Shown here: positions 1 through 8,449 of the stretch, piece after piece
How positions within the stretch are numbered: the first letter of the stretch is position 1
Layout of the letters: each line of letters begins with the position of its first letter
DNA from: Pelagicoccus sp. SDUM812002
GTDB taxonomy: Bacteria > Verrucomicrobiota > Verrucomicrobiia > Opitutales > Opitutaceae
DNA length: 64,000 bases
Direction of reading: 5' to 3'
Assembly (NCBI RefSeq): GCF_031127835.1
Contig: NZ_JARXHX010000013.1
Coordinates: 84,793-148,792 of the forward strand
Program-made: the position numbers and the translations under genes
The notes under the pieces: model-generated
What the model saw: only the letters and a program-made list of their open reading frames with translations
Database searches by the model: none
What the model was told of the DNA's origin: nothing

Positions 1-75
1 CGGAACCTGCGCATTGGCGCTTAAGAAAAAGATCCGCTGTCCGTAATTCAAAGGAGCAAAAGGAAATCTCTTATA

Positions 76-714
76 ATGAAAAGCGTCGTAATAATTGAAG
101 ATCAAACCGCAATCCGAGAAATGGTCTCTGAGTTCATCTCCATGCTTCCGGGCTACGAGATCGTGGGCTCATTCGGGACTGGAGAAGAAGGATTGCAAGG
201 GTGTATCAAGCTAAAGCCCGAGACCGTTATCCTCGACGTCGGCCTTCCTGAGCTCAGCGGAACAGAAGTTCTGCGTGGCCTAACCCTGCATGTCCCCGGT
301 GTGAAAGTACTCGTATTCTCTGGTAGAGCGAGTTCCGCTAACATCCGCGAATTGCTGTCGGCCGGAGCACAAGGATACGTCGACAAGATGGACGGGTTCG
401 ATGAGTTCAAGAAAGCTCTCGATATCATCTCTGGCGGAGGCACTTTCATCGGACCGAAGATGGCTAGCGTCATGCGCTCGCTCATCCTCAATCCAGATGC
501 CGCTTCCAGCGAAATCCCTCTATCCGATCGCGAAAAGCAAATCTTGCAGCTCGTGGCCGAGTCTTTCTCTACCAAGGAGATCGCATCCCGCTTGAACATA
601 TCCGTTCGTACCGTGGACAACCATCGCACGAACATCATGCGCAAGCTAAACCTGCACGACGTAGCAGCGCTCACCCGCTACGCCATCAAGCACGAGCTCA
701 TCTCGCTCACTTGA
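76..714 (+). CDS. NarL/FixJ-type response regulator
   Basis: A two-component output protein of 212 residues. The N-terminal receiver domain (about residues 3-120) has the acidic pair in IIEDQ, the phosphoacceptor Asp54 in ILDVGLPE and the conserved Lys near 104 (YVDKMDG). The C-terminal LuxR-type helix-turn-helix (about 148-208) carries the typical LSDREKQILQLVA and KEIASRLNISVRTVDNHR motifs, so it should bind DNA as a dimer when phosphorylated. An AGGA-like ribosome site precedes the ATG. The hybrid kinase 190 bases downstream on the same strand is the likely, but unproven, partner. Target genes cannot be told from the sequence. Confidence 0.93.
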   Translation: MKSVVIIEDQTAIREMVSEFISMLPGYEIVGSFGTGEEGLQGCIKLKPETVILDVGLPELSGTEVLRGLTLHVPGVKVLVFSGRASSANIRELLSAGAQGYVDKMDGFDEFKKALDIISGGGTFIGPKMASVMRSLILNPDAASSEIPLSDREKQILQLVAESFSTKEIASRLNISVRTVDNHRTNIMRKLNLHDVAALTRYAIKHELISLT

Positions 715-810
715 TCCGCCGCGCAGGATTTTTAAAAGAACACCTATTCCACTCAAAGCATCACCGGTACGGGTGGCCAAGACGGCCCCGATCGATGACT
801 TTTTCTAACA

Positions 811-865
811 GCCGCGTTCGGGTTTCACCACCCGATCGCGGCGCTGAGCTAAAAGGATTTAGCTC
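811..865. other. Two adjacent strong inverted repeats between regulator and kinase genes
   Basis: The first hairpin pairs positions 811-823 with 830-842 (outer arm GCCGCG/CGCGGC, inner arm CGGGT/ACCCG, short T mismatch, six-base loop). Three bases later a perfect nine-base stem pairs 845-853 with 858-866 around the loop AGGA. Neither is followed by a T tract on the + strand, so they are not classic terminators. They fill the gap between the response regulator and the kinase start and could fold in a shared transcript, as an attenuator, processing site or mRNA stabiliser. Confidence 0.5.
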
Positions 866-900
866 ACACTATCAGATAGCACCACCCACGGACGGACAGA

Positions 901-3285
901 ATGCTTCGCGAAAGCAATAGCAACCCTACTCAACAGCCTGCAGGATCACGTCGTACTGACTTATCCAGGATACCAGGCGAGCCCCCCTTTGCCTCGGACC
1001 GCATATCCAAGCAAGGAACGACTGCACCTGCCCTGAATTGGAATTTCTTCGCTGGCTTGAGCACCGCCGGCGAAAACGCAGCCTACTCGCTGCACAACGG
1101 CAAACTCACTTTCGTCGACTGCGACCTAAACACTGACCGAGTGTGGGGACTCGCTCCAGGGCAAGCCAAGACGACCAGCCTCGCGCTCCTCGTCAACGAC
1201 GCGCCCGCCCTCAAGGATTGGCTATTTAGCATCGATCCCGATACCACTGCCCCCGACTTCAAGGCTTCCCTCGCTGCCCCCGGATCCACTGGCCATGCTC
1301 TTCTGCTCAAGGCCTTCCCTCTCTTCGTATCTCCGGATCCAGAGCGGAGCCGCATCGTCATCAAGGCAGTGCAAACAAATGAAGCACCTGAGAGCGCTAA
1401 GGCATTCCCGGTAAACCTAAATCTCTCTTCGACCCACGAATTCAACGGACGCTTCAAAACCGCATCCCTTTCTTGGGCCGACCTTCTCGGCACTGGCATC
1501 GAGCAAGTCCGTGAACTCAATCTTAACGACATCGTAGTTCCGGCCGATTCCGATCGACTCGCAAACTATCTCGCCGAAGCCAAAGAATCTGACTCGGTCA
1601 AGTCGTGTATCGTCCGGCTTCGAGCCGATGCAGGAAGAATAAAGTCCGTTCTGCTCTCTGCACGCCATGACGCTGGAAACAGCAAGCTAGTGATCGAAGC
1701 GAAGAACATGACCGTGGAGGGAAACAACCCCGCCATGGACCTGCTCAAGACCTCCGTCGAACTAGTGAAGGAATCTGTCCTCCTTCTCATGCGTTCAGGA
1801 CCAAGCTTCCGCATTTGCTACGCAAATAGAGCTTTCGAGCACATGACCGGCTACCGCTACTCGAAAGTAGCCGGATCCTCGCTCGCCTGCCTGCACGGCC
1901 CAAAGACCAACGCCCGAGCAATCCTCGCCATCGAGGAGTGCCTGCAGGACCAAGCCGAACACAACGGCAACATCCTGTTGTATCGTAAAAGTGGAGACGC
2001 CTTCTGGGCCAATGCCTATCTCACTCCCCTCCGCGACGAATCAGGCACCGCCAACTATTTCGCCGTCATCCTCGAAGACGCCACCGAAGTCCGAAACGTC
2101 TCCGACGAACTCGCTAAGAAAAACGTCGAGCTTCACGACGCCCTGAAGGACCTGAAGGAAACCCAGAAAAATCTCATCCAACAGGAAAGCCTGCGCGCCC
2201 TCGGGCAAATGGCCTCCGGAATCGCGCACGACTTCAACAATCTGCTCGCTCCCATCCTCGGCTTCTCGGAGCTGCTCCTTACTGTCCCCAAAACCATGCA
2301 GGACAAAGGAAAGCTCACTTCCTACTTAAAGAAAATCCAGACCGCCGCCCAAGACGGTGCGGCAGTGGTGAGTCGCCTCCGCGAATTCTATCGTTCCCAG
2401 AACAGTCCGGAAGAGTTCATCCAAATCCTTCCCGACGAACTACTCTGGCAGGTCAAGGAACTCACCCGCCACAGATGGAAGAACCAGGCGGAGGCGAAGG
2501 GCCTAAATATCGATTTTCAGATGAGTATGTCATCCGGCCGCCCTATCTTGGGCAATGAGCCGGAACTCCGCCAAGTCTTCACCAACCTCATAATCAACGC
2601 GGTCGACGCCATGACCCACGACGGCGGCATCACCGCTAGCGTGGCCGATAGAGACGATAAAGTTCGCATCACCATCGAGGATAGCGGCTGCGGCATGAAC
2701 GAGGAAACCCGCCAGAAGTGCCTCGAACCTTTCTACACGACCAAAGGCAAGCTCGGAACCGGCCTGGGACTCTCCATCGTCTTCGGTGTCGTCCAGCGCC
2801 ACCACGGAACTTTTAACATTGAGTCCGAAGAAGGCGTAGGCACTCGGATCATCATGGAATTCCCAGCGGTCAAACGGAAAATCAGGGAGGAATTAGATGT
2901 GTGCTCCAATACCAAAATGAGATCTCTCCGCATCATGCTCGTCGACGACGAGGAAGTCCTCCTCGAAGTCATCTCCGAACTCCTCGCCAGCGGAGGCCAT
3001 ACTGTCGACGTCTACGGTGACCCGAACAGCGCCATCAAAGCCTTCGAGCACAAGAAATACGACCTCGTCATAACAGACCGGGCCATGCCGCTGATGAGCG
3101 GAGACCAACTCGCCGCCGCCATCAAGCAGGTCGCTCCGCAAACCCCAATCTACATGATCACTGGTTTCGGCGATATGATTAAGGACACCGGCGAAAAGCC
3201 CGAGTACATCGACGAAGTCCTCGCCAAGCCCGTCCCCCTCGACGTGCTGAACCGCAAGCTGGCGGAGATTGCCTCCAAAAAGTAA
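901..3285 (+). CDS. Hybrid PAS histidine kinase with C-terminal receiver
   Basis: A 794-residue sensor without obvious membrane segments, so probably cytosolic. Residues 1 to about 280 are a variable, possibly PAS-like input region. A recognisable PAS domain follows (about 285-400, with ICYANRAFEHMTGY), then a coiled linker, a HisKA domain with His443 in GIAHDFNNLL, and an HATPase_c domain (N box NLIINAVDAM, G1 DSGCGM, G2 GTGLGLSIV). A receiver domain ends the protein, with Asp726 in LVITDRAMP. The missing membrane anchor suggests an intracellular signal. The likely output is the NarL-type regulator encoded just upstream, either directly or through a phosphotransfer protein not seen here. Confidence 0.92.
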   Translation: MLRESNSNPTQQPAGSRRTDLSRIPGEPPFASDRISKQGTTAPALNWNFFAGLSTAGENAAYSLHNGKLTFVDCDLNTDRVWGLAPGQAKTTSLALLVNDAPALKDWLFSIDPDTTAPDFKASLAAPGSTGHALLLKAFPLFVSPDPERSRIVIKAVQTNEAPESAKAFPVNLNLSSTHEFNGRFKTASLSWADLLGTGIEQVRELNLNDIVVPADSDRLANYLAEAKESDSVKSCIVRLRADAGRIKSVLLSARHDAGNSKLVIEAKNMTVEGNNPAMDLLKTSVELVKESVLLLMRSGPSFRICYANRAFEHMTGYRYSKVAGSSLACLHGPKTNARAILAIEECLQDQAEHNGNILLYRKSGDAFWANAYLTPLRDESGTANYFAVILEDATEVRNVSDELAKKNVELHDALKDLKETQKNLIQQESLRALGQMASGIAHDFNNLLAPILGFSELLLTVPKTMQDKGKLTSYLKKIQTAAQDGAAVVSRLREFYRSQNSPEEFIQILPDELLWQVKELTRHRWKNQAEAKGLNIDFQMSMSSGRPILGNEPELRQVFTNLIINAVDAMTHDGGITASVADRDDKVRITIEDSGCGMNEETRQKCLEPFYTTKGKLGTGLGLSIVFGVVQRHHGTFNIESEEGVGTRIIMEFPAVKRKIREELDVCSNTKMRSLRIMLVDDEEVLLEVISELLASGGHTVDVYGDPNSAIKAFEHKKYDLVITDRAMPLMSGDQLAAAIKQVAPQTPIYMITGFGDMIKDTGEKPEYIDEVLAKPVPLDVLNRKLAEIASKK

Positions 3286-3471
3286 GCCAGCCAAAGAGCC
3301 AGCTTCCCCTCTCCCGCAGTAGGCATCAAAAAGCCATTCGATTAGCGGTGTCTAATACAGTCTAATAAGAGACTGCACACGGGTCCAGATCAGCAAGACT
3401 TGGAACCCGCAATGCGCTAGGATTGTCGTCCGGTCATTCACGTATCCGACCCCGACCCAATACCCGAGCGC

Positions 3472-5244
3472 ATGAAATCAGTTGTACTACCCCTTCTTCT
3501 CGCATTCACATTGCACCTGCCCGCAGGCGGACAAGAGATCGCTCACCGAAAAGCAGACCTGACAGTGCAGGTCCAGTCGACTTCCGGCGCTCCGATCGAC
3601 GGCGCCACCGTCGAGGTCGAAATGCTAAACCACGCCTTCCGCTTCGGCTGCGCCGTTGAGCACCGCATCATCGACCCCAACTCGAACGACTACGACCCCT
3701 TTACCGTCGAGAAGCTCCAGGAATACTTCAACTCCGCCACCTACGGAAACATCATGAAGTGGAGTTACTACGAGGACCGCACCGAGGAGGTGAACCTCGC
3801 CATTGCCGCCCTTCCCCAAACCTTCAACGCCTTCGACGGACCGGATAAGCTCCGCCTCCGCGGACACGTCACCATTTGGGGCGCCGATTACCAGCTCCCC
3901 GCTCAACTAAAAAACAACCAAAACCCCAGCGCCGAAACCGTCCACAACCTCATTATCGACCACGTAGAAGCCTACCACACCACATACAAAGACGCCGGCA
4001 TCGACAGTTTCGACTTATACAACGAGCACTTCAACGTCCCCGAGCTACTCGTCGACCGCATTGCCGACAAAAACGATACGGCAGCCCAAGCCGCCGAGGT
4101 TGCCACTTGGTTCAATAAAGCCAAAGATGCCGATCCAAGCGCCAACCTCTTCATCAACGATTTTAACATTCTCAACGACTGGAGCGGGACCGACAACCAA
4201 GTAAAAGCCTACAAGACTTTCATCGACGCGGTCCGCGACGCTGGCGGCCTTATCGACGGCATCGGTCTACAGGCTCATATGGATCACCCCAATATCCCCA
4301 AGGCCGTAATCGTTCGCCGCCTCGATCTGCTCGCGGCACCGATGGCTCCCACCGAAAACCACCCCAACGGCCTACCTGGGCTCCGCATCGAAATCACAGA
4401 GCTCGATATGGCCGTCAAGAACGAGATTCACAACGCCAGCTGGGTTCCTTGGACAACCCCCACCATGGAAGACCAGGTCGCCCTCACCGACTCCGTGATC
4501 ACCGCCGCCTTCGAACACCCAGCCGTCGACGGCATCACCATATGGGGACTAGACGACCTAACTCACTGGCGCGGCAACTCCATCATGTACGACAACATGG
4601 CGGAGGGCAGTACGTCGAACAACCGTATTCCCGAGGATCCCGCGCTCAAAGAAACCGGCCAACTCTGGATAGATAAGGTCAAAGGCGAATGGTGGGAAGA
4701 CCACAACGGCAGCTCGTCCTCTACGGGCAAATACGTCGCCAACACCTTCAAAGGCACCCACCGCGTCACCGTAACCTTCAATGGCGAGACCAAAGAGCAA
4801 ATCGTCTCCCTCACCGACAGCGGCACCACCACCTTCCAATTCGCCGCGGAAGCCGCCGATGCCACCACCTACGACGCCTGGATAGACTTCATCGATTGGG
4901 GCCAAGCCTCCAGCCTCCGCGACGCTGACCCAGACCAAGACGGCCGTACCAACCTCGCCGAATTCGTCGACGGCACCGACCCACTCGCCGACGACCGGGC
5001 AAAATCACCCCGTATCATTGCCAGTGCTCCAGCTGACACCTCCATCCAGTACTCCCTCCGCGCCGCCGACACTTCCCTCGCAGTCACCATCTACTCCTCG
5101 CCAGACATGGTAAACTGGACCCTCTACCCTGTTGCTGAACGCATCTACTTTCCCTCCATCGAGGACGGCATAGCCACCTACACCATCCCCATTCCCGAGG
5201 TCGAAAAAACCACCTTCTTCCAAATCCGCATCTCCGAAATCTAG
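3472..5244 (+). CDS. Secreted GH10 endo-1,4-beta-xylanase
   Basis: A 590-residue exported glycanase. The signal peptide is residues 1 to about 21 (KSVVLPLLLAFTLHLPAGGQ). A short N-terminal beta region ends in the FRFGCAV motif common in this GH10 subgroup. The TIM barrel carries the predicted acid/base Glu185 (LYNEHF, where classic enzymes have WDVVNE) and the nucleophile Glu310 (EITELDM). The C-terminal part has an Asp-rich, calcium-type repeat (DADPDQDGRTNLAEFVDGTDP) and a beta-sandwich tail, which may support surface attachment or substrate binding. It would cleave xylan outside the cytoplasm. It stands alone, about 190 bases after the kinase gene, with no linked transporter. Confidence 0.88.
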   Translation: MKSVVLPLLLAFTLHLPAGGQEIAHRKADLTVQVQSTSGAPIDGATVEVEMLNHAFRFGCAVEHRIIDPNSNDYDPFTVEKLQEYFNSATYGNIMKWSYYEDRTEEVNLAIAALPQTFNAFDGPDKLRLRGHVTIWGADYQLPAQLKNNQNPSAETVHNLIIDHVEAYHTTYKDAGIDSFDLYNEHFNVPELLVDRIADKNDTAAQAAEVATWFNKAKDADPSANLFINDFNILNDWSGTDNQVKAYKTFIDAVRDAGGLIDGIGLQAHMDHPNIPKAVIVRRLDLLAAPMAPTENHPNGLPGLRIEITELDMAVKNEIHNASWVPWTTPTMEDQVALTDSVITAAFEHPAVDGITIWGLDDLTHWRGNSIMYDNMAEGSTSNNRIPEDPALKETGQLWIDKVKGEWWEDHNGSSSSTGKYVANTFKGTHRVTVTFNGETKEQIVSLTDSGTTTFQFAAEAADATTYDAWIDFIDWGQASSLRDADPDQDGRTNLAEFVDGTDPLADDRAKSPRIIASAPADTSIQYSLRAADTSLAVTIYSSPDMVNWTLYPVAERIYFPSIEDGIATYTIPIPEVEKTTFFQIRISEI

Positions 5245-5364
5245 ACGGTACACGACGGTGTGGCGCGATACAGCCTCGGCTCGTGCCAGCTCGTCTACAA
5301 TCTGTCGGACGAAACTCGTCTAATTCCCTCGATCCTCACCCGATAGACCGCTCCTGCTAACGCC

Positions 5365-6285
5365 CTAAAGAAAAAAGCCCTGCTGCCGGTCGCTGATCTC
5401 CATCCCTGCCTTTTCCATCACCTTTAACCAATCCTCCCAAGCGGATCGCTTGTCGCGCTTGGTGTCATTGCGCAATAAATACGATGGATGGTAGGTCGGC
5501 ATCACTGGCACACCTTCGAAGGTTTGCCACTGTCCTTTCAATTCCCTCAAAGAGCGGAAGGAATCCGCGCCCAACAGCCCCTTGGCTGCGGTAGCGCCGA
5601 GCGCCACGATCAGCTTCGGTTTCACAACTTCTAGCTGAGCCTTCAAGTAAGGCAGGCAAAAATTCATTTCTTCAATCGTCGGCGGACGATTACCCGTGGG
5701 AGTCGGCATCTCGGGACGCCAATTCATGATGTTGCCGATGTACACGTCTTCGCGCTTCAAGCCCATGGCCCCAATCATCTTGTTCAGCAATTGGCCGGCC
5801 TTGCCGACAAACGGCTCACCCTTGATTTCCTCATCCGCGCCGGGTGCTTCTCCACAGAAAAAAATATCCGCATCCAAATTTCCGATACCAAAAACAACCT
5901 TCTTGCCAGGCTTCACCCGCTCGTTGCAAGTCTTGCACTCAAGCACCTTCTCACGCAGCGCCTCCCATCGTTTCCGTTTATCCCCTTCGGGTAAGAGAAT
6001 GCTCGGCGGACGAGGGAGCTTGGCGCCGTAAGTTTGTTTCGCCGCTGCTTTTTTCGTATCGGTCTTTGTCTCGACCAAGACCTTATCGAAGTCCTTCACG
6101 CTGGCAGAGCGCACGCGATCAGGAATGGAATCCAAGACTGCTGCTCGCGTTGTCGCAGCAACCGGTGAACCTTTCGAAAACTTCTTGAGCGACTGTATTG
6201 CCGCGTCGGATACATTGACCCGAGTAACGCCAGATTTCCGCAGACGCTTCAACTCCTCTATCAATGCCTCGACTTCCGCTCTCAT
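5365..6285 (-). CDS. Family 4-like uracil-DNA glycosylase
   Basis: Removes uracil from DNA in base-excision repair. About 100 N-terminal residues are a low-complexity Lys/Ala-rich extension like that of many bacterial family 4 UDGs. The catalytic domain has GEAPGADEE (motif A) and MPTYHPSYLLR (motif B). Iron-sulfur ligands are incomplete: CKTC and NFC are present, but the position usually occupied by Cys in KCRPP is Trp (NWRPEMPTPTGNRPP), so the 4Fe-4S cluster may be absent or altered. The ATG overlaps the stop of the riboflavin synthase gene (ATGA), so the two are translationally coupled. Confidence 0.9.
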   Translation of the reverse strand: MRAEVEALIEELKRLRKSGVTRVNVSDAAIQSLKKFSKGSPVAATTRAAVLDSIPDRVRSASVKDFDKVLVETKTDTKKAAAKQTYGAKLPRPPSILLPEGDKRKRWEALREKVLECKTCNERVKPGKKVVFGIGNLDADIFFCGEAPGADEEIKGEPFVGKAGQLLNKMIGAMGLKREDVYIGNIMNWRPEMPTPTGNRPPTIEEMNFCLPYLKAQLEVVKPKLIVALGATAAKGLLGADSFRSLRELKGQWQTFEGVPVMPTYHPSYLLRNDTKRDKRSAWEDWLKVMEKAGMEISDRQQGFFL

Positions 6286-6878
6286 GCGTTTCTCTGGGCC
6301 ACTATCTTTTCGGTATACTTGGCGATCAGATCAAACTCTAGGTTAACCGAATCCCCTTCAGAGCGTTCACCGATGGTGGTCACCTCCAAAGTATGCGGGA
6401 TTAGCCAGATTGTAATCAGACGATCCTCAACTTTCGCCACTGTGAGCGACATTCCATCGATTGCGATACATCCCTTGTAAACAAGGTACTTCTCGAATCC
6501 GTCCGGAATCTCAATCTCCAGGATGACATCCTTACCTTCCGTACGCAGCGTCTTAATCTCGCCCACGCCATCGATGTGGCCCGATACAAAATGTCCGCCA
6601 ACCCTTCCGTCAAATCGCAAGCTGCGCTCAAGATTCACCGACCTCCCCACTGCAATGTCGCGAAGGTTCGTCAGCCGGCGCGTCTCCTCCAAAACATCGA
6701 AGCTCAAGACGCCTTCGCCGATTTCCACCACCGTGAGGCAGCAACCATTCACCGCAACGCTGTCGCCCAACGAAACGCCAGCGCCGACGACCTCTACTCC
6801 CACACGATAACGCCATGATCCAGCGCGTTCTTCGCAAGACAAGACCCTGCCTTTTTCCTCTACGATTCCGGTAAACAT
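6282..6878 (-). CDS. ribE: Riboflavin synthase, alpha chain
   Basis: Dismutates two molecules of 6,7-dimethyl-8-ribityllumazine to riboflavin plus a pyrimidine. The 198 residues form the usual two tandem lumazine-binding barrels: the first starts with the diagnostic MFTGIVEEKG and has VAVNGCCLTV, and the second has GHIDGVGEI and IAIDGMSLTV. Length is normal. It shares an ATGA overlap with the uracil-DNA glycosylase downstream. No FMN riboswitch is visible in the short leader, and other rib genes are not in the window. The gene name ribE/ribC differs between organisms. Confidence 0.96.
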   Translation of the reverse strand: MFTGIVEEKGRVLSCEERAGSWRYRVGVEVVGAGVSLGDSVAVNGCCLTVVEIGEGVLSFDVLEETRRLTNLRDIAVGRSVNLERSLRFDGRVGGHFVSGHIDGVGEIKTLRTEGKDVILEIEIPDGFEKYLVYKGCIAIDGMSLTVAKVEDRLITIWLIPHTLEVTTIGERSEGDSVNLEFDLIAKYTEKIVAQRNA

Positions 6879-6960
6879 AAAACCGGATCACCATGCCTAT
6901 TGACTCCCTCCTGTCCAAGCTCAATTCGAGCCTTTTCTGAGCAAGTTTCGTATTGCTTCT

Positions 6961-7040
6961 TATAAACCTATATAGGTTTATATTACAACTATAAACCTTT
7001 TATGGTTTACTTATAAGATATAAACCTTTTTAAGTTTATC
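6961..7040. promoter_or_regulatory. Array of three phased palindromic operator-like sites
   Basis: Three copies of a palindrome with half-site TATAAACC occupy 6961-6982, 6990-7011 and 7019-7040. The first is a perfect 22-bp palindrome; the others keep the left arm and diverge in the right arm (GGTTTAC, AAGTTTAT). The copies start exactly 29 bp apart, close to three helical turns, so bound proteins would sit on nearly the same face. The last copy ends two bases before the GTG start of the SatD-family gene. This is what an autoregulatory operator array looks like; the regulator is inferred, not shown. Confidence 0.75.
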
Positions 7041-7042
7041 TT

Positions 7043-7684
7043 GTGATTGCAGTACTCACAGGAGACATCGTAGGGTCGCAGGAGCTCAGCGAGTCTAAGC
7101 GCGAGCAGCTTCAGGCCTTCCTAGAAGAGACGGCAGCCAGCACGGACCTCAGCGCCAACATCGAGGTTTTCGCTGGAGACAGCTGGCAATGCGTCTGTCA
7201 CGCGCCCGAATCAGCGATCCATCTCGCCGTGGCGATCCGTTCCCACCTCTTCGGCAAAAGAGGGATCGATACCCGCGTCAGCATCGGCATCGGCACCTAC
7301 GAGAACCTCCGTCCCGAAAAGATCTCTCTCTCCCAGGGCGAAGCTTTCGTTCTTTCGGGAAGAGGTCTGGAGGAAATGCCACAGGAGCAGAGGCTCAGCA
7401 TCCAATTTGGCGGCAATCTCCCTCTCCCCACCCAAGAACTCATCCACGCAAGCGTGCTGCTCCTGGACGGTATCACAGTCAACTGGACAGCTAAACAGGC
7501 ACAAGCCGTCGCCCTCTCGGGAGGAAAGTTGAACCAATACGAACTAGCGGAAAAGTTTGATCCACCCATTTCCGCTCAAGCCTTCGGCAAGCACCTTGCC
7601 AAAGCCCGATGGAAACTCATAAAACAAGCCCTCACATCCATTTCGCACGGACTGCACGAAGCTCTCAAAGAAACTGAGAAATAG
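7043..7684 (+). CDS. SatD-family protein with possible winged-helix C-terminus
   Basis: A 213-residue SatD-like protein starting at GTG. The N-terminal part (1-125) contains the family-type opening AVLTGDIVGSQ and resembles nucleotide-cyclase-like folds (GDSWQC, RVSIGIGTYE) without the full catalytic set. The C-terminal part (about 150-213) looks like a helix-turn-helix (AKQAQAVALSGGKLNQYELAEKF followed by a basic AKARWKLIKQ helix). It is followed after 23 bases by a DUF3307 membrane protein, a pairing I recall from other genomes. The HTH and the three palindromes directly upstream make an autorepressor the simplest inference. Biochemical function is unknown. Confidence 0.72.
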   Translation: MIAVLTGDIVGSQELSESKREQLQAFLEETAASTDLSANIEVFAGDSWQCVCHAPESAIHLAVAIRSHLFGKRGIDTRVSIGIGTYENLRPEKISLSQGEAFVLSGRGLEEMPQEQRLSIQFGGNLPLPTQELIHASVLLLDGITVNWTAKQAQAVALSGGKLNQYELAEKFDPPISAQAFGKHLAKARWKLIKQALTSISHGLHEALKETEK

Positions 7685-7707
7685 CCCCAGAAAACCTGTC
7701 CCTTTTT

Positions 7708-8442
7708 ATGCCATCATTCGACCTCGCGCTCTTCGTCCCTCTGCTCGCCGCTCACCTCCTTTCGGATTTCGCCCTGCAGACAGACGCCATGGTCCGCACT
7801 AAGGACCGGCCCCTTACCTTCCTGCTGCACATTCTCATAACCGGACTCTGCGCTTACATCCTGCTAGGAGACTTTTCCGAGTGGCGCATCCCCTTGCTCG
7901 TAGTCGCCACCCACGGCCTGGTCGACCTCCTGAAAATCCGGCTCACCGGACGCCTCATCGACGACTTGCCCGCATTTCTCTTCGACCAAGCTGCCCACCT
8001 CGCCGTCATCTTCGCCATCAGCGCCATCGATTGGTCCCGCATCGGCATCTTCGAACCATGGTGGCTCGGCCAAAACCCCGTCTCATACCTGCAAACCCTC
8101 GTCGTAATCTCCGGCCTCATAGCCAATACCCTCGCCGCCGGACATTTCATCGCCAAGGCTCTCCCCAAGATGCTTTCTACCAATCCGCAACAGCTCCATC
8201 AAGACAGTGGGCTCAACGGAGCCGGTCGCTACATCGGGCACCTCGAACGCACTTTGCTGCTGATATTCGTCTATAGCGGACAACTTTCCGCCGCTGGACT
8301 CCTGATTGCCGCTAAGTCTGTCCTGCGCTTCCAAAAAGCCAACGAAAGCCGTCGAGAAACCGAATACATTCTCGTCGGCACCCTCCTCAGCTTCACGGTC
8401 GGAATCGTTCTCGCATTCGCGACCAAGCAATTGATGCAGTAG
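7708..8442 (+). CDS. DUF3307 integral membrane protein
   Basis: A 244-residue polytopic membrane protein. The start (LLAAHLLSDFALQTDAMVRTK) has the conserved HLLxDFxLQ motif of DUF3307, followed by a second family block VATHGLVDLLKIR and the DQAAHLAVIFAI segment. I count about six hydrophobic segments. The two His/Asp-containing helices suggest a metal or polar site in the membrane, but no activity is established. It is co-transcribed with the SatD-family gene and so should fall under the same palindromic operators. Confidence 0.82.
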   Translation: MPSFDLALFVPLLAAHLLSDFALQTDAMVRTKDRPLTFLLHILITGLCAYILLGDFSEWRIPLLVVATHGLVDLLKIRLTGRLIDDLPAFLFDQAAHLAVIFAISAIDWSRIGIFEPWWLGQNPVSYLQTLVVISGLIANTLAAGHFIAKALPKMLSTNPQQLHQDSGLNGAGRYIGHLERTLLLIFVYSGQLSAAGLLIAAKSVLRFQKANESRRETEYILVGTLLSFTVGIVLAFATKQLMQ

Positions 8443-8449
8443 AACAGAC

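Noticed and set aside
711..920. 69-codon frame between regulator and kinase
   Set aside because: It runs through the two hairpins, shows no protein features and overlaps the kinase start.
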